Below, one piece after another: positions 25,632 through 34,400 of a DNA stretch of 64,000 nucleotides. A model generated the notes under the pieces. It was not told the DNA's origin. It made no database searches and saw only the letters and a list, made by a program, of their open reading frames with translations. The first letter of the stretch is position 1, and every line of letters starts with the position of its first letter. This stretch comes from Thermithiobacillus tepidarius DSM 3134 (lineage in GTDB: Bacteria; Pseudomonadota; Gammaproteobacteria; Acidithiobacillales; Thermithiobacillaceae), in NCBI RefSeq assembly GCF_000423825.1, contig NZ_AUIS01000014.1:1-64000 (forward strand), written 5' to 3'. The translations under genes were made by a program, and so were the position numbers.

Positions 25632-26924
25632 TCAGCGGGTCTGTGCCGCACCCGGCGCGCGCAGCAGGCCGTTGATGCTGCGCACGTCCGCCTCGTCGAG
25701 CACGCCGGCGGCCGCTTTCAGCTGCAGGCGCGCCGTCACGTGCTCGTACAGCGCCAGATTGTGGTCGCGCTGCGCCCGGGTGAGATCCTGCCCGGCGTTC
25801 AGCAGGTCGATGGTGCTGCGCGTGCCCACCTCCCGTCCCACCCTGACCGCCTGCCAGCGCGCCACGCTGTCTTGCAGGCGGCGAAAGGCCGTGGTCGTGT
25901 TCTGGTGGATCTGGTCGTCCAGGTCGTCCAGCCGCGCCCGCACTTGGTCGGCCTCGGCTTGCGCCTGCCGGAGCTGCCCGACGATGGCGCGATCGTAGAG
26001 CGGCATGCTCACGTTCAGGCCGACCAGCCACTGCTGGTTCTGCAGGCTGGCGATGTAGCCGCCCTTGCTGTAGTAGTAACCGCCGCTCAGATCCACGCTG
26101 GGCCAGTAGCCGCGCCGGGACGCGGTCACCCGCTGCCGGGCGGCGGTCCAGTGCTCGCGCGCCTGCCGCAGCAGCGGCTGATGCCGCGACGCGCTGTCCA
26201 GCCAGGGCTCGAGGCGGGCCGGACTCGGCCCCTCCGGCGTCAACGGGCCCAGGTCGTGGATGCTGGCGATGGGCTGCCGTGTCAAGCGGTACAGTGCTTC
26301 CTGGGCGATGTGGCGCTCGCTCTCGGCGCTGACCAGCGCGGCGCGGGCCAGGTCCAGCCGCGCCTGCGCCTCCTTGACGGCGATGATCTCCCCGGCCCCG
26401 ACCTCCCGAAAGGCCTGCGCCTGCGCCAGCGCCTTTTCCAGGCGCGCGACCTCGCCGCGGGCGACCCGCTCGTCAGCGGCGGCCTTCAAGATCCCGAAGT
26501 AAGCTTGGGCGACGCGCAGGATCAAGTCCTGCTCGGCCGCCAGCAGTCCCGCCTCCGCCGCGCGCACGCCGGTCCGGGCGCTGTCCAGGTTCGCCCAGCG
26601 TTGCCCGTTGAGCAGCGGCTGCCGCAATGTCACGCTGGCACTGCTGCCGGTGTAGTAGGTCGTGCTTTCCGGCCCGAAGCCGCTCGAATGCTGCGCCGTG
26701 CGGTTCACCCCACCCTCCAGGCCGGCCCGGGGCAGCAGGGCCGCCGTCGCCTGTGTCCAGCGCGCCCGTTCCGCCTCCAGTTGCGCGCGTGCCTGCGTCA
26801 CCAGCGGATCCCGCGCTCTGGCGAAGCTGTAGGCCTCCCACAGGTTTTCCGCGCGGGCGGGCGTGACAAGCCAAAACGCCAAGACAAGCACGGCACTCCA
26901 GCACAGGGACGGCAAAAGATACAT
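25632..26924 (-). CDS. TolC-family outer-membrane channel of type I secretion
   Basis: This 430-residue protein has a Sec signal peptide (MYLLPSLCWSAVLVLAFWL...ARA) and the two repeated helical hairpin halves of TolC proteins. The typical openings are NLWEAYSFARARDPLVTQARAQ and the second half is around SVDLSGGYYYSKGG. It should form the trimeric outer-membrane channel for the nearby ABC exporter and HlyD-type adaptor. The start at 26924 has AAGG 6 bases upstream; 26945 (MSFSRQRM) is an alternative. It is divergent from the LuxR regulator, and the gene set as a whole forms a complete T1SS. Confidence 0.88.
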   Translation of the reverse strand: MYLLPSLCWSAVLVLAFWLVTPARAENLWEAYSFARARDPLVTQARAQLEAERARWTQATAALLPRAGLEGGVNRTAQHSSGFGPESTTYYTGSSASVTLRQPLLNGQRWANLDSARTGVRAAEAGLLAAEQDLILRVAQAYFGILKAAADERVARGEVARLEKALAQAQAFREVGAGEIIAVKEAQARLDLARAALVSAESERHIAQEALYRLTRQPIASIHDLGPLTPEGPSPARLEPWLDSASRHQPLLRQAREHWTAARQRVTASRRGYWPSVDLSGGYYYSKGGYIASLQNQQWLVGLNVSMPLYDRAIVGQLRQAQAEADQVRARLDDLDDQIHQNTTTAFRRLQDSVARWQAVRVGREVGTRSTIDLLNAGQDLTRAQRDHNLALYEHVTARLQLKAAAGVLDEADVRSINGLLRAPGAAQTR

Positions 26925-27148
26925 GCGTTGCCTTGAAAAACTCATCTTACGCAACCTGCGGAGCTGAAAGCGCCTGCGCATTTTTGGCGAATCCGCCATC
27001 CGCCTTGACACGCCGGAATGGGCTACTAAATTGCAAATTGTTCCTGCCATAACTACAAAGCCAAACGCAAGATTTCATCCAGGAATACCGCCTTTGAACG
27101 GCTGCCGAAACTCTGCCTGTCCGATCGCCGGGTCCTGTGGGGGAAGGC

Positions 27149-28144
27149 ATGTCATATCTCGATCCACTGATCGTTGCGCAACTCGGCAGCTTTTGCTTCA
27201 GCGGAATTTTTGAGGCGTTCCTCCTTTCCGGGGCCATCGGCACGGAATTTTTCAGCGCGTTTTCCGCAGGCCAGCTTGCGCCATGCCGCCTCGAGATCGC
27301 CTGGCCAAGCCTATCCCGCAGCCAAGCCCTCCTGGTTTTCGGCATGGTTGCGCCACCTGTCCGGAAGAGCTACTGGAGCTTCCTGGAAGCCTGCATCGCC
27401 ACCGCCTCGCTGGCGCAGTTCGAGCAGCAGTTGGTCCCCAAACTGCAGCAGGTGCTCGGCCAGGAAATGGCCGCCGGCGGCGTGGCGGTGTTTGCCGACC
27501 TGCAGGCTCTCCACGTCGCCAACTTCACCTTTCCGGGCGCGTTCATCCAGCGCGGGCTGCAAGGCAGCTATTATCGGAGCCCCCTGAGCCAGGCTTGGCG
27601 CCAGAGCTGCCGGCCCCAGTACTTCGACCTGACCCGCGTCAAGGGACAGCTCCCCGAATCCTGGGGAATCTACCGGGATTTCGGCATCAAAAACGTGCTG
27701 GGCCACGGCGTGCCGGACATCCAGGGCGGCTGCGCCAGCTTCTTCGGCTTTGCCCAAGTGCCGGAAAAGCTGTGCGCCCACCATGAGCAGCTCATGGAAC
27801 TGCTCGTTCCCCACCTGCACCTGGCCTTCCTGCGCTCCCTGCAGGCGGCGGGCAAGCTGATTTCACAGCCATCCGCCTCATCCCTCAATGCCCCGGAGCC
27901 TGCAAAAGCAAAATCCCGCCGCCTTCCGGCCACCCCGCCTGATCAGACCCCCATCTCCCCGCGCGAACGCGAGATCCTGCACTGGATGCTGGCCGGCAAG
28001 TCCAATTGGGAGATCGGCATGATCCTCAGGATCAGCGAGTGGACCGTCAAAAACCACGTCCAGCACATCCTCAAAAAACTGCAAGCCAGCAACCGCAGCC
28101 ATGCCGTCGCCAAAGCCCTGAGCATGGGCCTGCTCGATCCTTGA
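27149..28144 (+). CDS. LuxR-family transcriptional regulator (EpsA-like)
   Basis: The 331-residue protein has a C-terminal GerE/LuxR helix-turn-helix (about 268-331: ISPREREILHWMLAGKSNWEIG...TVKNHVQHILKKL). The preceding part, NVLGHGVPDIQGGCASFFGF and LLVPHLHLAFLRSL, resembles the EpsA regulators found with exopolysaccharide/exosortase loci. There is no phospho-acceptor domain and no recognised autoinducer domain. The ATG at 27149 follows GGGGGAAGG. It lies between the divergent tolC and the downstream ABC exporter and is the likely regulator of the secretion locus. A perfect inverted repeat 50 bases downstream may be its site. Confidence 0.85.
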   Translation: MSYLDPLIVAQLGSFCFSGIFEAFLLSGAIGTEFFSAFSAGQLAPCRLEIAWPSLSRSQALLVFGMVAPPVRKSYWSFLEACIATASLAQFEQQLVPKLQQVLGQEMAAGGVAVFADLQALHVANFTFPGAFIQRGLQGSYYRSPLSQAWRQSCRPQYFDLTRVKGQLPESWGIYRDFGIKNVLGHGVPDIQGGCASFFGFAQVPEKLCAHHEQLMELLVPHLHLAFLRSLQAAGKLISQPSASSLNAPEPAKAKSRRLPATPPDQTPISPREREILHWMLAGKSNWEIGMILRISEWTVKNHVQHILKKLQASNRSHAVAKALSMGLLDP

Positions 28145-28443
28145 GATCGACGCGAAGTTAAGGGCCATCCTCGATACCGGGCAATGGCTACAATGGACTA
28201 TTGCGGGCGTGAGGGGGGTGCGCAATAGTCGCGTGGAAAAGCGGGAAATAAGGCCGGCCGCAAGCCTGGCCGCGATCTACCGTCGTGCAGTGCTGGATGC
28301 AGAGCTGTTCCTCCGATGCTGAAACCCAAATCGGTGGGCGATGGCGGCATGTGCAACGAGCAGCGGCCATTGCTTACAAGACAATCCGGCGGTGTGGCCG
28401 CCGGTGGTCCGACATTTGGGTTCAGTCAACAGAATAAAAACAC
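28145..28443. other. Intergenic region, luxR-type gene to ABC exporter
   Basis: These 299 bases contain no supported gene. They hold a 10-base perfect inverted repeat (28196-28230) and probably the promoter of the exporter-RTX operon. The last 60 bases are AT-richer (CAACAGAATAAAAACAC before the ATG) and lack a clear Shine-Dalgarno sequence. Confidence 0.6.
28196..28230. promoter_or_regulatory. Ten-base inverted repeat, candidate operator
   Basis: GACTATTGCG (28196-28205) and CGCAATAGTC (28221-28230) are perfect inverted arms with a 15-base G-rich spacer. It stands 51 bases after the luxR-type stop and about 215 bases before the exporter start. It has no T-run, so a regulatory site for the T1SS operon is likelier than a terminator. 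Confidence 0.5.
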
Positions 28444-30639
28444 ATGCAGGCAGCACGTCAGGCAGTTCTTGCCGATCATCAGGAAGAGTTCGTCGATACG
28501 GAGGCCGCGCTGTGGCTGCTGGGCAGCTTGGCTGGCGTTTACCGTAGGCCGTTCGATGCCGAGTTGGTGCTCAAGAGCTGTGCGCCGCCTTTGGATCTGC
28601 CTGCCCTCATCGAGGCGCTGGAAGCGCTCGGTCTCAAGGCCGGTCTGGTGCCCTGGCCTCAGGGCAACTGGCGATCGTTGCCGTTGCCGGCGGTGGTCTT
28701 TCTCGCTCCGCCCGTGCGGGACGATGCCCCATCATCGTCGGACGCCGCCGCCTCGGACGAGCCATCTCAGGCGCTGACCCCGGCCTTGGTGGTCAGGCGC
28801 GGCGATGACACCCTGGCCTGGATTCGTCCCGGCCAGACCCGCCCGGAGCCGCTGTCGCCCGATGCCGTGCAGGCCCAATGCGCGCCCTGGGCGTTGCTGG
28901 TGGCCGAAGCCGAGCCGCCTGTGACGGAATCCGGCGGCCAGGCCGAGGACCTTGCGCCAAAGCGGCCCTTCGGCTTTGCCTGGTTCGTGCCCGAGCTGCT
29001 GCGCCACAAGACCCTTTGGCGCGACATCCTGCTCGCCAGCCTCGCCATCCAGCTCGTCGGCCTGGCCACGCCCTTGTTCACCCAGGTCATCATCGACAAG
29101 GTCATCGCCCACCACAGCGAAAGCACGCTTCTCGTGTTGGGCGTGGCGCTGGTGGCCTTCATGCTGTTCACCAGCGTGATGAGCTGGTTGCGGCAGTACC
29201 TGGTGCTGCACACCGGCAGCCGCATCGATGCCGTGCTGGGCGAGAAGGTGATGCGCCACCTGCTGCGCCTGCCGCTGCCCTACTTCGAACAGCGCCCCAC
29301 CGGCACCCTGGTGGCCCGCCTGCACGGCGTGGAAGCCCTGCGCGAATTCATTACCGGCGCGGCGGTGAGCCTGGTGCTCGACTTGCCTTTCCTCTTGATC
29401 TTCCTGGCCGTGATGTTCGCCTACAGTTGGCAGCTCACGCTCATCGCGCTGGGCATCCTCGCGCTCATCGTGCTTGCCAGCCTCGTCATGGTGCCCATCT
29501 TCCGCGCCCGCCTCGACCAGCAATTCCTGCTCGGCGCCCGCAATCAGGCCTTTCTCACCGAATACCTCGCCGGCATGTCCACCGTGAAGTCCCTGCAACT
29601 GGAGCCGGACGTGGACAAGCGCTACGGCGCTTACCTTGCCCAGTACCTCGCCGCCGGCTTCGCCACCCGGCAGGTGGGCAACACCTATCAGGTCATCGCC
29701 TCGGCCCTGGAGCAGGTGATGACCCTGTCCATCCTCATCGTCGGTGCCTGGCTGGTGATGCAGAACGACGGGCTCACGGTGGGCATGCTGGTCGCTTTTC
29801 AGATGTTCGCCAGCCGCATGAGCCAGCCGGTGATGCGGCTCGTCGGCCTGTGGCAGGAATTCCAGCAAGCCTCCATCGCCCTCAAGCGCCTGGGGGACAT
29901 CCTCGACATGCCGCAGGAGCCCGTCGCCCTCGCGCCGCAACGCAGCGCCGGTGGTGCCGGGCAGATCGAGATCAAGGACCTCGGCTTCCGCTACTCCGAG
30001 CAGCACCCATGGCTTTATCGCAATCTCAGCCTCGCCTTGCCCACCGGCAAGCTCACCGTGCTGATGGGTCCCTCCGGCTGCGGCAAGAGCACGCTGGCCA
30101 GGCTCATGCAGGGCTTCTACTTCCCGCAGGAAGGCCAGATCCGCATCGACGGGCGCGACATCCGCCAGCTCGCCGCCAACGAACTGCGCGCCTACTTCGG
30201 CGTGGTGCCGCAGGAAACGGTGCTCTTCTCCGGCACCGTTTACGATAATCTCATCATGGCCCACCCGCACGCCAGCTTCGAAGACGTCATCGCCGCCTGC
30301 CAGGCCGCCGAAATCCACGACGTGATCGAAACACTGCCTCAAGGCTACCAGACCGAGCTCGGCGAGCGCGGCACGGGGCTCTCCGGCGGCCAACGCCAGC
30401 GCCTCGCCATCGCCCGCGCACTGCTCAAACGCCCCAAGGTGCTGGTCTTCGACGAAGCAATTTCCAACCTCGACCAACAAACCGCCGAGCATTTCGCCCA
30501 GACCATCAATCGCCTGAAAGGCAAGGTGACGATGATCTTCATCACCCACCAAGTGCCCAAGGGGCTGCAAGTGGATGAGGTGGTGAACATGGGGCAGCAT
30601 GCCATGCACATGAGTTTGGTGAAGGAGGAAAACACGTGA
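28444..30639 (+). CDS. T1SS ABC exporter (HlyB type, C39-like domain)
   Basis: The 731-residue inner-membrane exporter has three parts. Residues 1 to about 140 form a C39-peptidase-like domain lacking the catalytic cysteine, as in HlyB-type RTX exporters, so it docks rather than cleaves its substrate. A six-span membrane domain follows (about 165-450). The ATPase (about 490-731) has Walker A GPSGCGKST near 542, signature LSGGQRQR near 646 and Walker B VLVFDEAIS near 666. It should export the giant RTX protein downstream with TolC and HlyD. A strong GAAGGAGG near the stop serves a broken ORF that overlaps by 4 bases (GTGA). Confidence 0.94.
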   Translation: MQAARQAVLADHQEEFVDTEAALWLLGSLAGVYRRPFDAELVLKSCAPPLDLPALIEALEALGLKAGLVPWPQGNWRSLPLPAVVFLAPPVRDDAPSSSDAAASDEPSQALTPALVVRRGDDTLAWIRPGQTRPEPLSPDAVQAQCAPWALLVAEAEPPVTESGGQAEDLAPKRPFGFAWFVPELLRHKTLWRDILLASLAIQLVGLATPLFTQVIIDKVIAHHSESTLLVLGVALVAFMLFTSVMSWLRQYLVLHTGSRIDAVLGEKVMRHLLRLPLPYFEQRPTGTLVARLHGVEALREFITGAAVSLVLDLPFLLIFLAVMFAYSWQLTLIALGILALIVLASLVMVPIFRARLDQQFLLGARNQAFLTEYLAGMSTVKSLQLEPDVDKRYGAYLAQYLAAGFATRQVGNTYQVIASALEQVMTLSILIVGAWLVMQNDGLTVGMLVAFQMFASRMSQPVMRLVGLWQEFQQASIALKRLGDILDMPQEPVALAPQRSAGGAGQIEIKDLGFRYSEQHPWLYRNLSLALPTGKLTVLMGPSGCGKSTLARLMQGFYFPQEGQIRIDGRDIRQLAANELRAYFGVVPQETVLFSGTVYDNLIMAHPHASFEDVIAACQAAEIHDVIETLPQGYQTELGERGTGLSGGQRQRLAIARALLKRPKVLVFDEAISNLDQQTAEHFAQTINRLKGKVTMIFITHQVPKGLQVDEVVNMGQHAMHMSLVKEENT

Positions 30640-30899
30640 GCCGGTTTTTTGCTGCGGTCGGCACGGCCACGCTGATTTTCTGCGCGATTTGGGCGTATTC
30701 ATGATTTGAGATTTGGCGAGACCCGAAGAGTGAGCTGACCGATTTCTATGCGCGGCATCCGTATGCCAAGGCATGCTGCAGCACGCCGATGGGCACGGCG
30801 CCCCTCGTACAGAGCGTAGTGGAAGGGGACGCGGCGGCATCAGCAGTGGCGACGCTGCAGACTGTGGGCGGATTGGTGGAGAAGCAAATAAGAGAATGA
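30636..30899 (+). pseudogene. Broken ORF ending in a copy of the RTX N-terminus
   Basis: A frame starting at a GTG inside the exporter stop codon, with GAAGGAGG upstream, encodes 22 residues including one hydrophobic span (FFAAVGTATLIFCAIW). It then meets TGA at 30702-30704. The same frame continues (FEIWRDPKSELTDFYARHPYAKA) and runs into STPMGTAPLVQSVVEGDAAA..., which repeats the RTX protein's residues 17-50. It stops at 30897-30899, overlapping the start of the next gene. It looks like a small membrane-protein gene truncated and fused to a scrap of the RTX gene. The first 22 codons could still be made as a peptide. Confidence 0.6.
30779..30882 (+). repeat. Direct repeat, copy 1 (RTX 5' fragment)
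   Basis: These 104 bases match 31496-31599 inside the RTX gene with a single G/A difference, and weaker similarity extends about 8 bases to the left. The match ends abruptly after GGTGGAGA. It is a partial duplication of the RTX coding sequence lying 717 bases upstream of the original. Confidence 0.9.
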
Positions 30900-31468
30900 A
30901 TCAAGTGATGCAAGAAAAATCTGGCAGTTCATGGGAACAGCGTTATGTGAGATGGCTTAGATTCGGGAACTGGCTGCTGATTCCGATCTATGTGCTCCTC
31001 ATTTTTGTTCCGCTTTACTATGAGGCAACGGCGATGATTCCATCCAAAGATGGTCTGCAACTGTCGCGAGGCGAATTGATTTATAAATGGACTGGAAGGC
31101 GCGGCGCTTTAATTGGCTTAAGGTTTGAAAATGAAACTATTCACTATTTCACTTGTAGGTCTGGCCTACTCGGCAAGTCGCATGATTGTTTCTTAAGTGT
31201 TCAAGAACTGAAACGATTGACTGGCAAACCTGCCGCTGTATGGTGGTTCGAACAACCCGTTTATCCTTTTGCTACACAGCATCGCTTGGCGCGTTTGATT
31301 GTTGATGGCCGGGAAAAAGTGAGCCTGGAAGTGACGATCAAGAGAGTGCGGAGAGCGAATGAAGATGCGCCTTGGCTTGCAGCAGGGTTACTTGTGTTTT
31401 TTGTCGCAACTGCAATCTACTTTGAACGGCTGGCTAGGAGGATAGAGCGTGGACAAGCAGACAGTTGA
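30896..31468 (+). CDS. Two-span membrane protein, AT-rich, immunity candidate
   Basis: This 190-residue protein has no family I recognise. One hydrophobic segment is near the N-terminus (WLLIPIYVLLIFVPLYY, about 27-43) and another near the C-terminus (WLAAGLLVFFVATAIYF). Between them lies a domain of about 110 residues, probably outside the cytoplasm, with two cysteines (FTCRSG, HDCFLS). The gene is visibly poorer in G+C than everything around it, which suggests recent transfer. It sits between a broken copy of the RTX N-terminus and the RTX gene itself, whose start it overlaps by 20 bases. That position is typical of immunity or assembly partners; the role is inference. Confidence 0.75.
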   Translation: MNQVMQEKSGSSWEQRYVRWLRFGNWLLIPIYVLLIFVPLYYEATAMIPSKDGLQLSRGELIYKWTGRRGALIGLRFENETIHYFTCRSGLLGKSHDCFLSVQELKRLTGKPAAVWWFEQPVYPFATQHRLARLIVDGREKVSLEVTIKRVRRANEDAPWLAAGLLVFFVATAIYFERLARRIERGQADS

Positions 31469-34400
31469 GGTGGTGGGCAATGTCATGGCCTACTACAGCA
31501 CGCCGATGGGCACGGCGCCCCTCGTACAGAACGTAGTGGAAGGGGACGCGGCGGCATCAGCAGTGGCGACGCTGCAGACTGTGGGCGGATTGGTGGAGAT
31601 GTTCGGCAAGAATCTGCCGCTGGGCACAAGCGTGGCATTGGCTGGCGCCAGTTTGGCGAACGATGGATATGCCATAAGAAATTCATACACCACTAATGGC
31701 ACTGTCTCGGCAAGAGACATCTACTCCGCCGCCGCGAATCTGAACAGTGTTGTCAGTGCGTTGGCGCTTGCCGGCACCGTAGCTGGTGGCACGGCACTTT
31801 CTGCCCCTGCACTGGTGGGGCTGGCGGCCTTGGCGACCGCAGCGGGCGCCGCTTTGACTGTTGCATCCATGGCATCTCAGGACAGCATTGATGTACCTAC
31901 GCTCATGGACAGCATGAAGCAAAGCTTCCAGCAACTCGCCGATACATTTGGTGAATCCTATCAGGAAACGGTCACCACGCTCTCGGATACCTTCACGCAA
32001 TCGGCCGATTTCTTTGAAGCGCTGATGGACGGCGCTTCACAGGCTTTTCTCGAATTTGCCTTCAGCTTTGGCGATTCCATCAACGGCATCGAACAATCCA
32101 TTTCGGACTTTTTCAACCGTGCCAAAAACTGGGTCTGGCCCCGCGACCCCCTCCTCCTCGACCTGGACGGCGACGGGCTGGAGACGGTGGGGCTGGATGC
32201 CGGAGCCTACTTCGACCACGACGGCGACGGCGTGCTGACCCGCACCGGCTGGGCCGGCCGGGACGATGCCCTGCTGGTGTGGGACCGCAATGCCGACGGC
32301 AGCATCGACAGCGGCGCCGAGCTGTTCGGCGACTTCACCCCGCTGCCCAACGGCACCCTGGCCCCCAACGGCTTCGCCGCGCTGGCGGCACTGGATGCCA
32401 ATGGCGATGGCCTCCTCGACGCCAATGATCCGGCCTTTGCCGAGCTCAAGCTCTGGCGCGATGCGTCGCAAGATGGCGTCTCCCAAGGCGGCGAATTCAT
32501 CACCCTGGCCGACGCGGGCATCGTTTCGTTGAACCTGGCCAGCACCCTCAAGAACCAGAATCTCGCCAACGGCAACCAGCTCACCCGCGCAGGCAGCTTC
32601 ACCCGTGCCGACGGCACGACTGCCGCCATGGGCGAGTTCCGGCTCGCCGCCGACACCTTCAGCACCCGGTTTGCTGAGCCGATCGAAGTACCGGCGGACC
32701 TCAAGACCCTGCCCACCCTGGGCGGCGCCGGCAACGTGCGCGAACTGCAGCAAGCCGCCGCCCTCTCCCCCGAGCTCCACAGCCTGCTTACCCAATTCCA
32801 GGCCGCCACCACCCGTGCTGAGCAACAGGCGCTGCTCGATCAGCTCCTCACCGCCTGGGCCGACACCTCGGGCATGGCGAAATCTTTAGAAGAGCGGGCG
32901 CTGGGTAAATACATCATTCAATATGACGGCTTTGGAACAGAGCGGCGCAGTAGCAACGTGGATACACTGGGTTTTGCCGGAGCCTCTTCGGGCAACGTCA
33001 GCGATGGTGCGGCAATCATCACGGATTTAGATGCGCTGTACCTTTCCGATCCTTACCGCAAGCTGATCGCCGCCTGGAGTCGCAAGCTGCACGTGCTCGA
33101 AGCCTTCAACGGCCAGTACTTCTTCAATCTGCCGGAGCAGAAAAGCCAAACCGACGGGGCGAACTGGGGCCTGAGTGCGGGCTCAAGTTCGGGTGGGGGC
33201 TCGGGCACTGGGGCGATAGCTATGCCACCGGTCCTGCGCGTGAACTTCTCGCAAACCCAGCTCGACCTGCTCGGTCAAGCCTACGCCAGCCTGAAGGAAA
33301 GCGTCTATGCCTCGCTGGTGATGCAGACGCGCCTCAAGCCCTATCTGGACCAGATCGAACTCGTCATCGACGACCGCGGCCTGCGGCTCGATGCCACGGC
33401 GCTGAACCAAACGCTGGCAAGCAAGCTCCAGATAGACCCTGAAAATGGCTTGGCTGACCTCCTGGAGCTCGACCGCTATGCCGGCCAGTTTCTTGCCAGC
33501 ACGAATTGGGAGGGATTGGACAGCCTCGCGCATGTGCTCGACGGCCTGCCGCAGACGGCGGGCATTACAGCGCTTCTGGAGGAGTTCAGTATACGCAGAC
33601 TCGCGGATGCCGACGAAAGCGGCTATCTCAGCGATCAGCCTGACATCGTGTTGGCGGGTGGCGGCAATGATCTGCTGCGCGGCTCATACGGCGATGATCG
33701 GCTTTTTGGGCAGTCGGGGGACGATCGTCTATTCGGTGGTGTCGGCGATGATCGGCTCTTCGGACAAGCGGGAGATGATTTCCTCGATGGCGAGCTCGGC
33801 AACGATTTTCTTTCTGGTGGGGACGGAAATGACACGCTCGTAGGCGGCAGCGGTGCAGATATCTACGTCTTCGGGCGGGGTTACGGCCATGATCTTATCA
33901 TCGCCAGCGATGAGAACGGTCATAGGCCCGACATTGTGCGTTTCATCGATCTCAGTCCTCAGGACATCATTGTCGCGGCCGATACCAGGGAAAATCTGAC
34001 CTTCACCATCAGGGACAGTGGCGAGACGCTGCAGGTGCCCTCAGTTTCCACGCTGTGGTGGGTCCAAAACGGTGTGGGGCAGTATGTATTCGCGGATGGC
34101 ACATCCTGGAGCCATGACGATGCGTTGCGCGCCACGGTCGCTTTGGCGACCGAGGGAGACGATACGATCCTGGGCAGCAGTGCAGGGGACGTCATTCGGG
34201 GGCAATCTGGAAATGATACGCTCGTGGGCCAAGCTGGGGACGATGTCATCGAAGGTGGGGCAGGGGATGACGTGCTCCTCGGCCTCAAGGAGGGGGATTG
34301 GATACCGGACAGCGGCAACGACACCTATCTTTTCGGACGCGGGGATGGCAAAGACATCGTAATTGACAAGGATTGGAGTGTAGGCATCAGCGACACTCTG

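Noticed and set aside
30779-31599. The 104-base repeats as ends of a transposon around the AT-rich gene
   Set aside because: They are direct, not inverted, one copy is internal coding sequence, and there is no transposase or short target-site duplication.
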